A stretch of 64,000 bases of DNA, taken from the NCBI GenBank assembly GCA_041941305.1, contig JBGTQJ010000004.1, positions 124,001 to 188,000 of the forward strand, read 5' to 3'. Source of the stretch: JANSWP01 sp041941305 (GTDB taxonomy: Bacteria; Bacteroidota; Bacteroidia; Chitinophagales; Saprospiraceae). The stretch's first letter is position 1. Every line of letters begins with the position of its first letter. The position numbers and the translations under genes were made by a program. Shown piece after piece: positions 16,888-25,292 of this stretch. A model generated the notes under the pieces. The model was not told the DNA's origin, did no database searches, and saw nothing but the letters and a program-made list of their open reading frames with translations.

Positions 16888-17643
16888 ATGCTTGCAAAAC
16901 GAATCATACCCTGTCTGGATATCAAGAATGGTCGGACCGTAAAAGGTATCAATTTCGAAAATATTAGAGACGCGGGAGACCCCATTGAGCTGGGAAAATT
17001 ATATAGTGATCAAGGGGCTGATGAGCTCGTTTTTTTGGACATCACAGCTACCCATGAAAAACAAAAAACAGTGGCAAAACTGGCAAAATTGGTAGCTGAA
17101 AATCTAAATATTCCCTTTACCATTGGTGGGGGTATTGCTTCCTTCGAGGATGTCGAAATATTGCTGGCGTCTGGAGCAGATAAAGTATCTATCAATTCAG
17201 CAGCGGTTCGCCGACCCGATTTCATAGAAGAAATCGCAAGCGGCTTTGGAAGTCAATTTGTCGTCATAGCGATTGATGCCAAATTGATTGATAATCAGTG
17301 GTTTGTTTTTCTGAATGGAGGGAGGATTCAAACGGAACATCTTCTATTGGATTGGGGAAAAGAAGCTGTAGAACGAGGTGCAGGTGAAATTCTATTTACC
17401 TCCATGAATCACGACGGCACCAAAAATGGTTTTGCCTGTGACATTTTAGCTGAACTTTCAGAAAGCGTTTCAGTTCCCATCATCGCTTCAGGAGGAGCTG
17501 GTAAAATGGAACATTTCAAGGAGGTTTTTACTTACGGGAAAGCAGATGCAGGTCTTGCAGCGAGTATTTTTCATTTTGGGGAGATTGGAATTCCTGATTT
17601 GAAACAGTATTTGAAACAGGAAGAAATTCCGGTTAGAATTTAA
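16888..17643 (+). CDS. hisF: Imidazole glycerol phosphate synthase, cyclase subunit
   Basis: HisF (251 residues) is the TIM-barrel cyclase that partners HisH to make IGP and AICAR. Markers are IIPCLDIKNGRTVKGINFENIRDAGDP with the catalytic Asp in PCLDI, LVFLDITATHE, FTIGGGIASFEDVEILLASGADKVSINSAAV, the second catalytic Asp in LFTSMNHDGTKNGF, and IIASGGAGKMEHF. The ATG is immediately adjacent to the hisA stop. A 19-bp hairpin follows before hisI. Confidence 0.96.
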   Translation: MLAKRIIPCLDIKNGRTVKGINFENIRDAGDPIELGKLYSDQGADELVFLDITATHEKQKTVAKLAKLVAENLNIPFTIGGGIASFEDVEILLASGADKVSINSAAVRRPDFIEEIASGFGSQFVVIAIDAKLIDNQWFVFLNGGRIQTEHLLLDWGKEAVERGAGEILFTSMNHDGTKNGFACDILAELSESVSVPIIASGGAGKMEHFKEVFTYGKADAGLAASIFHFGEIGIPDLKQYLKQEEIPVRI

Positions 17644-17706
17644 GTTATCCTGGATTTTTGGGCAAACACTTAAAGCGTTGATATTCAAAAATCTAGTTAT
17701 AATGTT

Positions 17707-17756
17707 TTGTTGTAGGTTGTCAGTTGTCATTTAATCAAACTGACAACCTACAACAA
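17707..17756. repeat. 19-bp perfect inverted repeat between hisF and hisI
   Basis: Bases 17707-17725 and 17738-17756 are exact complements. The left arm is made of 7-bp units (GTTGTAG, GTTGTCA, GTTGTCA), identical in kind to the GTTGTCG array at 56.95-57.09 kb, and the right arm carries their complements. It separates hisI from the rest of the operon. Confidence 0.8.
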
Positions 17757-17834
17757 ATAGACTATCAAGGATTTGAGTAGTTTCTCTTTTTTACTACCAT
17801 AATTCGGTATAAGCATGTTTATTCAGATTAAATT

Positions 17835-18446
17835 ATGGAAAAACAAATAATAGAAAAGTTAGACTTTGAAAAGGGGAATGGATTACTTCCTGCTATCATT
17901 CAGGATTTTGAAACGAGTAAAGTCCTAATGTTGGGTTATATGGATCGGGAAGCATTGGATAAAACAATTGCAGATCAAAGAGTCACCTTTTTCAGCAGAA
18001 GCAAAAACCGTTTGTGGACAAAAGGTGAGACTTCCGGCAATTTTTTGGAATTAAAATCTATCCAGGCAGATTGTGACAATGATTCCCTTTTAATCAAAGT
18101 GAAGCCTAAAGGAGTGGTTTGTCATACGGGTTCAGATACTTGTTTTGAAGAAAAAAATATCAAAGAGAAGTCCTTTTTGGACACACTGGAAAGCGTCATA
18201 CAAAAACGAAGAATCAATCCTTCTGAAAAGTCCTATACTTCTGAATTATTCCAAAAAGGCATCAACAAAATAGCTCAAAAGGTAGGAGAAGAGGCGGTGG
18301 AACTAATTATCGAATCCAAAGATCAAAATGACGATCTTTTTCTCAATGAGGGGGCTGATTTGATCTATCATTTTTTAGTGCTGCTTCAGGCAAAAGGATT
18401 TGAGCTGCGAGATATAGTTGAAATATTGAAAAAGCGGCATGAGTAA
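17835..18446 (+). CDS. hisI: Bifunctional phosphoribosyl-AMP cyclohydrolase / phosphoribosyl-ATP pyrophosphatase
   Basis: This 203-residue HisIE fusion does steps two and three of histidine synthesis. The N-terminal cyclohydrolase half has VLMLGYMDREAL, TFFSRSKNRLWTKGETSGN, and the metal-binding DCDNDSLL with VVCHTGSDTCF. The C-terminal pyrophosphatase half (about residues 112-203) has KINPSEKSYTSEL-like sequence and NKIAQKVGEEAVELIIESKDQND with the acidic MazG-like metal site. It lies 191 bp after hisF across an inverted repeat, and is still expected to belong to the his unit. It completes the pathway enzymes from ATP to histidine. Confidence 0.95.
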   Translation: MEKQIIEKLDFEKGNGLLPAIIQDFETSKVLMLGYMDREALDKTIADQRVTFFSRSKNRLWTKGETSGNFLELKSIQADCDNDSLLIKVKPKGVVCHTGSDTCFEEKNIKEKSFLDTLESVIQKRRINPSEKSYTSELFQKGINKIAQKVGEEAVELIIESKDQNDDLFLNEGADLIYHFLVLLQAKGFELRDIVEILKKRHE

Positions 18447-18559
18447 CAGTGCTACAGGATTAGTATTCGTTTGAATTTCAGTTGTTTAGATTCCCTGTAC
18501 AGGTTTTATGTTTCATAAAAGTTAAACTTTTCTATACCTGAGTTATGCGCTTGACTTTT

Positions 18560-18567
18560 TATGTTTG
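18560..18567 (+). promoter_or_regulatory. Possible ppc promoter -7 element
   Basis: TATGTTTG matches TAnnTTTG 21 bp before the ppc start codon. No clear TTTG partner sits at the expected spacing, so this is a weak call. Confidence 0.3.
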
Positions 18568-18588
18568 TGCCTTTAAAACACCAACAAA

Positions 18589-21132
18589 ATGAAATCGCAA
18601 GATATCCTCCGAAAATTCAATGATTTGGTGCTCAACAAGTATCATGTTTACAATAGTCTTTTCATGAATCTGCCTTTTGAAAAGATGTCTAACATTGGCA
18701 TGTTGATTCCAATTTTATATGAGGAAAGCAGAGAAGGATTTTCGGAAGGAAAGAATCCAGTGGAGATTGTGGAAGAGTTTTTTGCAAGGCATACAAAGTT
18801 TGAAACGGAGCAAGCTCAAATTGATTTTCTGTTTCGGATTATTCAATATGTAGAGCGGCAGGTAGTGCTTTTTGATAGTGTAGAAGACGCGGCATTTGAA
18901 GAAACCCATGAGACCAACCCTTTTGGAAATATTTACCAGTTTGCCAAAGCACAAAACCAAGCTGAGGCATTGCTTGAAAAATTGCAGGATTTTGGGATTC
19001 GGATTGTTTTCACTGCTCATCCAACTCAATTTTACCCTTCTTCTATTCAAGGTATTATCCATGATCTACAAGATGCTATTTCAAAAGATCATATTTATGA
19101 AATTGCCCCTTTATTGAAGCAATTGGGGCTTACCTCTTTTTTAAATAAATCCAAACCCACCCCATTTGATGAAGCCAAAAGCATCATTTACTATTTGAGA
19201 TATGTGTATTATGATGCGATTGGAAAATTGTATCAGGACATTCAAAAATTACTACCTGAAAATACTCCTCTGGAAAATACAGAACTCATCCAATTGGGTT
19301 TTTGGCCAGGAGGGGATCGCGATGGCAATCCTTTTGTTACTTCAGAAACTACCCTAAAAGTGGCCAATGAATTGCGGATGACGTTGATGAAATGCTACTA
19401 TAATGAGTTAAAAACCTTGAGAAGGCGACTTACATTTAGAAAAGTTGAGCCTATTTTACAAACATTGAGTGATCGCTTATATAAAAATATGTTTGCGATT
19501 CATTCGGATTTGTCAAGTGAAGAGCTTTTATCCGATCTAATAAAAGTTCGCACCTTTTTAATTGAAGAATACAATTCTCTGTTTCTCAGTGATTTGAATG
19601 CTTTGATTACAAAAGTCAGTATCTTCAAAACACATTTTGCAACTCTGGATATTCGTCAGGATAGCCGGAAACATCAGGCAGCAATTGAGGCAATTTTTGA
19701 AAAATACAACTTGTCTGAAAAGGCTTTTGATTCACTTGGTGAAGAAGAGTTGATAACGATTTTAACCCATACGGAAATAAGTGTCGATGAAGCCTCATTT
19801 GATGATGAATTGATTGCTGATACCATTCGAAATATCAAACAACTCAAAACCATTCAGCAGCTCAATGGTGAACAGGGTTGTAATCGCTACATTATCTCCA
19901 ATTCAGAAGATATTTTCGCGGTCTTGAATGTCTATGCCTTATTTAAATTTTGTGGTTGGAAAGATGAAGAAATTACATTTGATATTGTCCCACTTTTTGA
20001 AACCATTCAGGGCTTGAGCAATGCTCGCCAAATCATGGACAGACTTTATAAATTGGAGGTTTACAACAATCATTTGCTTCGTCGAAAGCAAAAACAAACC
20101 ATTATGCTGGGGTTCTCCGATGGAACCAAGGACGGTGGTTATTTAAAAGCCAATTGGGGGATCTTTAATGCCAAAGAACAACTTTCTGAGGTTTCAGATG
20201 AAAATGGCATCAAAGTCGTGTTCTTTGACGGGCGAGGCGGACCACCTGCGCGTGGAGGTGGGAAAACAGCTCGATTTTATGCTGCTCAAGGCAAGAAAAT
20301 TGCCAATCACGAAATCCAATTGACGATTCAGGGGCAGACAGTAACCAGCATGTATGGGACAATTGATCAATTCATGTACAATTGTGAGCAGCTCATCACA
20401 GCGGGTATTTCCAATGATATTTTTGATAACGAAAAAAATAAATTTAGTTCGGAGGAAAGGGCTTTGATGAATGAATTGGCAAATACCAGTTTCCAGAAAT
20501 ATGAAGCACTGAAGAAACACCCCAAATTTGTCCCTTATCTCGAAAAGATGAGTACGCTTAAATATTATGGCAAGGCAAATATTGGAAGCCGTCCAGCTAA
20601 AAGAGGGAATAAAAAACAATTGACCCTATCAGATTTGAGGGCGATTTCATTTGTTGGCTCCTGGAGTCAGTTGAAGCAAAATGTACCTGGCTATTTTGGG
20701 ATTGGTACCGCTATTTTAGCTTTGAAAAACCAGGGCAGAATTCAAGAGGTGGTTGACTTATTTCACAATCAGGCCTTTTTCAAAACCCTTATTTTGAACA
20801 GCATGATGTCGATGACCAAAACCTTTTTTCCACTAACAGCATACATGAGGGAGCACCCCGAATTTGGAGCATTTTGGAATATCCTCTTTTCCGAATTTGA
20901 CTTATCTAAAAAAATGATGCTGGAAATCAGTGGATACGAAAGCTTGATGCAGGAAGAGCAGCTTTCCAAGACTTCTATTGAAATTCGCGAGAAAATGGTG
21001 TTGCCGCTTTTGACGATTCAACAGTATGCTTTACAGAAAATAGCAAATGATGATCCGAATCGAGCAGTTTATGAAAAGATGGTGATGCGGTCACTTTATG
21101 GGAATATTAATGCCAGTCGGAATTCGGCTTAA
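18589..21132 (+). CDS. ppc: Phosphoenolpyruvate carboxylase
   Basis: This 847-residue enzyme carboxylates PEP to oxaloacetate, replenishing the TCA cycle. Diagnostic motifs are FTAHPTQ (catalytic H144), LGFWPGGDRDGNPFVT, the PEP/bicarbonate region MLGFSDGTKDGGYLKANWGIF, and the mobile loop FFDGRGGPPARGGGKTARFYAAQ with its essential arginine. The C-terminus ends in NASRNSA rather than the ...RNTG of most PEPCs, consistent with the somewhat shorter Bacteroidota form. It is transcribed alone and its stop is separated from the convergent argH stop by a single base. Confidence 0.95.
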   Translation: MKSQDILRKFNDLVLNKYHVYNSLFMNLPFEKMSNIGMLIPILYEESREGFSEGKNPVEIVEEFFARHTKFETEQAQIDFLFRIIQYVERQVVLFDSVEDAAFEETHETNPFGNIYQFAKAQNQAEALLEKLQDFGIRIVFTAHPTQFYPSSIQGIIHDLQDAISKDHIYEIAPLLKQLGLTSFLNKSKPTPFDEAKSIIYYLRYVYYDAIGKLYQDIQKLLPENTPLENTELIQLGFWPGGDRDGNPFVTSETTLKVANELRMTLMKCYYNELKTLRRRLTFRKVEPILQTLSDRLYKNMFAIHSDLSSEELLSDLIKVRTFLIEEYNSLFLSDLNALITKVSIFKTHFATLDIRQDSRKHQAAIEAIFEKYNLSEKAFDSLGEEELITILTHTEISVDEASFDDELIADTIRNIKQLKTIQQLNGEQGCNRYIISNSEDIFAVLNVYALFKFCGWKDEEITFDIVPLFETIQGLSNARQIMDRLYKLEVYNNHLLRRKQKQTIMLGFSDGTKDGGYLKANWGIFNAKEQLSEVSDENGIKVVFFDGRGGPPARGGGKTARFYAAQGKKIANHEIQLTIQGQTVTSMYGTIDQFMYNCEQLITAGISNDIFDNEKNKFSSEERALMNELANTSFQKYEALKKHPKFVPYLEKMSTLKYYGKANIGSRPAKRGNKKQLTLSDLRAISFVGSWSQLKQNVPGYFGIGTAILALKNQGRIQEVVDLFHNQAFFKTLILNSMMSMTKTFFPLTAYMREHPEFGAFWNILFSEFDLSKKMMLEISGYESLMQEEQLSKTSIEIREKMVLPLLTIQQYALQKIANDDPNRAVYEKMVMRSLYGNINASRNSA

Positions 21133-21133
21133 G

Positions 21134-22429
21134 TCAATTCCTAAATTCTTTTAATACATTTTCCATTTTGGAATGGATTGCTGTATTACACAAATTTCCA
21201 ATACTGCCTTCATGCGTATGCTTGATTGCTCCTTTGTGTAAAAAAGTCCCTTGTTCCACTTGTTGTCCAATTTTCTGATAAGCTTCTCGAAAAGGCATCC
21301 CTTTTTCAACTTCCTCATTGACTGCTTCTACGGTGAATAAATATTGGTATTGCTCTGCGTTTAAAATGTTTGGATTGACTTGTATTTCTTCCAATGCAAA
21401 AGCCATCATTTCAATACATTGTTTCATGTTTTGAATAGCTGGAAATAACACTTCTTTTAACAATTGCATGTCTCGGTGATAACCGCTCATCAGGTTTCCA
21501 ATAAGGGCATTAATTTGTGTAGGCAAGGAAGCCAGTAAATTGCATCGCCCGCGAATTAACTCAAAAACATCCGGGTTTTTTTTATGCGGCATGATGCTAG
21601 ATCCAGTGGTAAATGCATCGGGTAATTTTAAAAAACCAAAATTTTGAGAAGCAAATAGGCATATATCACTAGCCAATTTGCCTAATGTATTTGATAGTGC
21701 GGCTATTCCATAGCTAAAAAACAATTCTGTTTTACCCCTTCCCATTTGCGCATAGATGGAGTTATAAGCCAAATCCTCAAATTTCAGAACTTGGGTAGTC
21801 ATTGTTCGATTTAAGGGAAAAGAAGAGCCATAGCCAGCCGCAGAACCAAGGGGATTTTGGTTGATAACCCTGTATGCTCCCAAAAGCATTTGCAAATCAT
21901 CAACCAAAGATTCGGCATATGCTCCAAACCACAAACCAAAGGAGGAAACCATGGCTACTTGCGTGTGCGTATATCCAGGCATCAAAATGTCTTTATGTGC
22001 CTCACTTTTCTTTTGCAGTATTTCAAAAAGCTGTTTGGTTCGTTCAACAATTTCCAGAATTTCGGCTCTGAAAAACAAGCGAAGATCCACAAGCACCTGG
22101 TCGTTTCGGGACCGTCCCGCATGAATTTTTTTCCCAATGGCTCCTAACTTTCGCGTCAGTAGCAATTCAATTTGAGAATGCACATCTTCAATTCCATATT
22201 CTATTACAAAGGTTTGACTCTCAATGGTTATGGCAATATTTTTCAATTCTTTAGACAATGACACCAATTCATCTGTAGACAATAACCCAATGCTACAAAG
22301 CATTTCAATATGTGCCAATGATCCTTGTACATCGTATTTCGCCAATAGAAGATCCAACTCGGCGTCTTGTCCAATAGTAAATGCCTCAATCTTTTTATCG
22401 ATTTCCTGTTCCTTTTGCCAAAGTTTCAT
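21134..22429 (-). CDS. argH: Argininosuccinate lyase
   Basis: ArgH (431 residues) performs the last step of arginine synthesis, splitting argininosuccinate to arginine and fumarate. Seen are the N-terminal MKLWQKEQEIDKKIEAFTIGQD, EDVHSQIELLL, HAGRSRNDQVLVDLRLF, MPGYTHTQVAM, and the fumarase/aspartase-superfamily signature GSSIMPHKKNPDVFELIRGR that carries the catalytic flexible loop. It is the last gene of the minus-strand arg operon, separated from the deacetylase gene by a 113-bp spacer holding a 23-bp inverted repeat. Confidence 0.95.
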   Translation of the reverse strand: MKLWQKEQEIDKKIEAFTIGQDAELDLLLAKYDVQGSLAHIEMLCSIGLLSTDELVSLSKELKNIAITIESQTFVIEYGIEDVHSQIELLLTRKLGAIGKKIHAGRSRNDQVLVDLRLFFRAEILEIVERTKQLFEILQKKSEAHKDILMPGYTHTQVAMVSSFGLWFGAYAESLVDDLQMLLGAYRVINQNPLGSAAGYGSSFPLNRTMTTQVLKFEDLAYNSIYAQMGRGKTELFFSYGIAALSNTLGKLASDICLFASQNFGFLKLPDAFTTGSSIMPHKKNPDVFELIRGRCNLLASLPTQINALIGNLMSGYHRDMQLLKEVLFPAIQNMKQCIEMMAFALEEIQVNPNILNAEQYQYLFTVEAVNEEVEKGMPFREAYQKIGQQVEQGTFLHKGAIKHTHEGSIGNLCNTAIHSKMENVLKEFRN

Positions 22430-22450
22430 AGTCCTTTTGTTTTAATTATT

Positions 22451-22515
22451 CAGATCGTTTCACTGTCAGAGGTTAGAAGTCAGATCAGTCTGACCTCTGA
22501 TAGTGAAACGATCTG
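22451..22515. repeat. 23-bp inverted repeat between the deacetylase gene and argH
   Basis: Arms 22451-22473 and 22493-22515 are complementary with one G-U-type mismatch. The loop-proximal part shows 7-bp units (GTCAGAG, GTTAGAA, GTCAGAT, then CTGACCT, CTGATAG), linking it to the other heptad palindromes of the window. Confidence 0.8.
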
Positions 22516-22542
22516 ATCCCGATTCCCTCACAATTACCGTTT

Positions 22543-23583
22543 CTAGACCGCCAACAATCGCTTATAAAGCTCAATCCCCTTCTCCAATTCTTCCAAATAC
22601 ACGAATTCATCCGCAGTATGAGAGCGAGAAGAGTTACCAATGCCAATTTTTAAAGTCGGAAATGGCATCAAAGCTTGATCCGATAGAGTAGGGGAGCCAA
22701 AGCAATAAAGCCCCAAAGTCATTCCTTTTTGAACAATAGGGTGTTGTTTGGAGATACTGCTCGAACCTAATCTAAAAGAGCGAGGCTGTAATTTTGATTG
22801 AACTGTATTTTGCAAAATTTGATGGACTTCCTTATTGGTGTAGTGTTCATTGGTTCGAATGTCTATCACGAATTGACTGGTATCAGGGATGACATTGTGT
22901 TGCGTACCTGCATTTATTTGGGTGACGGTTACTTTCACTTCCCCCAATAATTCAGAGACCTTTGGGAATTTGTGATTTTTGATGGTATAGATATCCTGCA
23001 GTGATTTATAGATGGCATTTTCTCCTTCATCTCTCGCTGCATGACCTGCTTTTCCAGTGGTAACTGCATCCACCACCATCAATCCCTTTTCTGCGATTGC
23101 CATTTGCATTTGAGTGGGTTCTCCTACTATTCCATAGGCGATGTTTCCCAACTCAGGCAATACAGCAGCCACTCCATTTTTTCCAGAAATTTCCTCCTCT
23201 GCACTGGCAAGGAATAGTAAATTGAAGGGCAGGCCTGGTGTTTCATAATAATGCCAAAATGTAGCTAGTAATCCGACCAATGAAGCTCCTGCGTCGTTGC
23301 TGCCAAGCCCAAATAATTTTCCATCTTCAATGCTAGGCTCAAAGGGATTTCTTTTCCAACCAGAGACTGGGCGGACGGTATCATGATGCGAGTTGAGCAA
23401 CACTGTTGGCTTTGTTGAATCATAATTTTGATTGAATGCCCAAACATTATTGAGCTTTCGATGTGCATTGATTCCTTTCGAATTCAAGAATTGTTGAATG
23501 ATGCCTGCTGTTTGATCTTCCTCTTTGGAATAAGAAGGAGTCGCAATGAGTTGTTGGAGCAATTGGAGCATATCGGTCATCAT
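22543..23583 (-). CDS. argE: M20 deacylase, N-acyl-citrulline/ornithine deacetylase
   Basis: This 346-residue zinc peptidase-family deacylase is encoded within the arg operon. The metal ligands are visible: LLNSHHDTVRPVSGWKRNPF (H and the D of HDTV), GLGSNDAGASL (bridging D), the catalytic ASAEEEISG (E-E pair) and GIVGEPT. Because this operon encodes an acylornithine carbamoyltransferase rather than ordinary ArgF, the expected substrate is N-acyl-citrulline, releasing citrulline for ArgG. Whether the acyl is acetyl or succinyl is open. Its start overlaps the argB stop (ATGA), which indicates translational coupling. Confidence 0.85.
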   Translation of the reverse strand: MMTDMLQLLQQLIATPSYSKEEDQTAGIIQQFLNSKGINAHRKLNNVWAFNQNYDSTKPTVLLNSHHDTVRPVSGWKRNPFEPSIEDGKLFGLGSNDAGASLVGLLATFWHYYETPGLPFNLLFLASAEEEISGKNGVAAVLPELGNIAYGIVGEPTQMQMAIAEKGLMVVDAVTTGKAGHAARDEGENAIYKSLQDIYTIKNHKFPKVSELLGEVKVTVTQINAGTQHNVIPDTSQFVIDIRTNEHYTNKEVHQILQNTVQSKLQPRSFRLGSSSISKQHPIVQKGMTLGLYCFGSPTLSDQALMPFPTLKIGIGNSSRSHTADEFVYLEELEKGIELYKRLLAV

Positions 23584-24323
23584 AGTATTTCTGTTTTTGC
23601 GATAAAAACCTGATTGACTCCATTGGCTTTAGCTAAAAATGCATTGTCAATTTTGGGAATCATACCATTGGAAATGATTCCCTTTCTTTTGTAGATCGGA
23701 TAATCGGATTTTGATATACTTTCCATAATAGAGCGTTCATCTTCAGGGTTTGCTAAAACACCTTCTTTTTCAAAACAGAATTTCAAATTCACCTCAAAGT
23801 CACCCGTCATTGCACTTGCAATTTCGGTAGCAATTGAATCTGCATTGGTATTCAATAATTGTCCTTTGCCATTATGAGTAATACTACAAAAGACGGGTGT
23901 GATACCAGACTCAAGCAAATTGATGATTCGTTTACTATTGATAATTTCAATATCTCCTACCAAACCAAAGTCTATATTATTTACGGGTCTTTTTTGGGAA
24001 GTAATGATGTTCCCATCTGTTCCCGATAAACCCATCGCATTGCAACCATAAGCTTGCAATTGACTAACCACTCGTTTATTAATCAATCCTGCATAAACCA
24101 TGGTCACCACCTCAAGGGTTGGGGAGTTTGTAATTCGACGACCATTTAGCATCTGTGTAGTTATACCAAGTTGTTGACACAACTGACTTGCTTCATTCCC
24201 ACCTCCATGAATCAATATTTTATAACCTTTGATCAGAGCAATATCTTTTAAGAACCGCTTCAGTTTTTGCTCGTCGCTTAGAATTTTCCCGCCTATTTTT
24301 AATATGCTTAATGGAGCTTTCAT
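23580..24323 (-). CDS. argB: N-acylglutamate kinase
   Basis: ArgB (247 residues from ATG 24323) phosphorylates N-acylglutamate. The amino-acid-kinase fold is shown by LSILKIGGKILSDEQKL, LIHGGGNEASQLCQQLGI, NGRRITNSPTLEVVTMVYAG, CNAMGLSGTDGNII, and NTNADSIATEIASAM. I used the ATG at 24323; a longer frame to 24398 runs into the upstream carbamoyltransferase gene and adds unconserved residues. It starts one base after that gene's stop. The arginine-sensing N-terminal helix of long ArgB forms is missing, so feedback by arginine on this enzyme is unlikely. Confidence 0.93.
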   Translation of the reverse strand: MKAPLSILKIGGKILSDEQKLKRFLKDIALIKGYKILIHGGGNEASQLCQQLGITTQMLNGRRITNSPTLEVVTMVYAGLINKRVVSQLQAYGCNAMGLSGTDGNIITSQKRPVNNIDFGLVGDIEIINSKRIINLLESGITPVFCSITHNGKGQLLNTNADSIATEIASAMTGDFEVNLKFCFEKEGVLANPEDERSIMESISKSDYPIYKRKGIISNGMIPKIDNAFLAKANGVNQVFIAKTEIL

Positions 24324-24324
24324 A

Positions 24325-25278
24325 TTAATGTAATGATTTTTGCAATATTTCGGAGAGCACTGCTTGAGCCGCATAATTTTGATTATTGGCTTGCTCAATG
24401 ACTAGTGAATTGGGACCATCCAGTACCTCTCCATCCACAACCACATTTCGTCGAACAGGAAGGCAGTGCATGAATTTTCCATTATTGGTTAAAGCCATGT
24501 GTTCTGGGGTTATTTTCCACCTATTATCCTGTGAAAGTATTTTTCCATAGCTCGAAAAAGAGGACCAATTTTTTGCATAAACGAAATCTGCCCCTTCGAA
24601 TGCTTGTTTTTGATTGTATTCTATTTTGGCATTTTGAGTGAAACAAGTTGATAATTCATACCCCTTGGGATGGGTTATGGTTAAATCTACTGCTCTCCAG
24701 GCGCGCATCCATTCCACAAATGAATTGGGGACTGCCTGAGGAAGTGCTTTGGGATGAGGTGCCCAGGTCAAGACCACCTTTGTGCGCTTATTTTTTTTAT
24801 GCCCTTCAATGGTCATTGCATCTGCCAGTGATTGAAGCGGATGACGGATGGCAGATTCCAAACTCAAAATTGGGACGGAAGCAAATTCGATGAATTTATT
24901 CAAAACTAAGTCCTGATAGTCCTGCTCCTGATTTTGCAATGTCGGAAAAGAACGGATGCCGATGACATCGCAATATTGGCTTATTACCCTGGCTGCCTCC
25001 TTGACATGCTCTGCTTTATCAGTATTCATGATGACTTCATCTTCAAACTCCAACTTCCAACCTTCATTGGCATTAAGCGTAATCACAGAAAAACCAAGCA
25101 TTTGAGCCGCTTTTTGTGTGCTTATTCGAGTTCGAAGGCTTGGGTTAAAGAATAGTAAGCCCAATGTTTTTCCCTTTCCCAGCTCACCAATATTGCTTTC
25201 ATTATTTTTTAAATAAATTGCTTTCTTTATCAATAAATCAATATCGGCAACATCTTTTATGGATGTGAAATGCTTCAT
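24325..25278 (-). CDS. argF': N-acylornithine carbamoyltransferase (acetyl- or succinyl-type)
   Basis: This 317-residue enzyme belongs to the acylornithine branch of the carbamoyltransferases, not to classical ArgF. The carbamoyl-phosphate loop reads FFNPSLRTRIST, where OTC has STRTR. RHPLQSLAD, TWAPHPKALPQAVPNSF and FMHCLPVRRNVVVDGEVLDG are branch-typical. At the position that separates acetylornithine (Glu) from succinylornithine (Pro) enzymes in the characterised Xanthomonas and Bacteroides proteins, this sequence has Ala (A89, MNTDKAEH). The substrate is therefore not settled. It lies between argD and argB. Confidence 0.9.
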   Translation of the reverse strand: MKHFTSIKDVADIDLLIKKAIYLKNNESNIGELGKGKTLGLLFFNPSLRTRISTQKAAQMLGFSVITLNANEGWKLEFEDEVIMNTDKAEHVKEAARVISQYCDVIGIRSFPTLQNQEQDYQDLVLNKFIEFASVPILSLESAIRHPLQSLADAMTIEGHKKNKRTKVVLTWAPHPKALPQAVPNSFVEWMRAWRAVDLTITHPKGYELSTCFTQNAKIEYNQKQAFEGADFVYAKNWSSFSSYGKILSQDNRWKITPEHMALTNNGKFMHCLPVRRNVVVDGEVLDGPNSLVIEQANNQNYAAQAVLSEILQKSLH

Positions 25279-25292
25279 TTGTTATTTACTTT

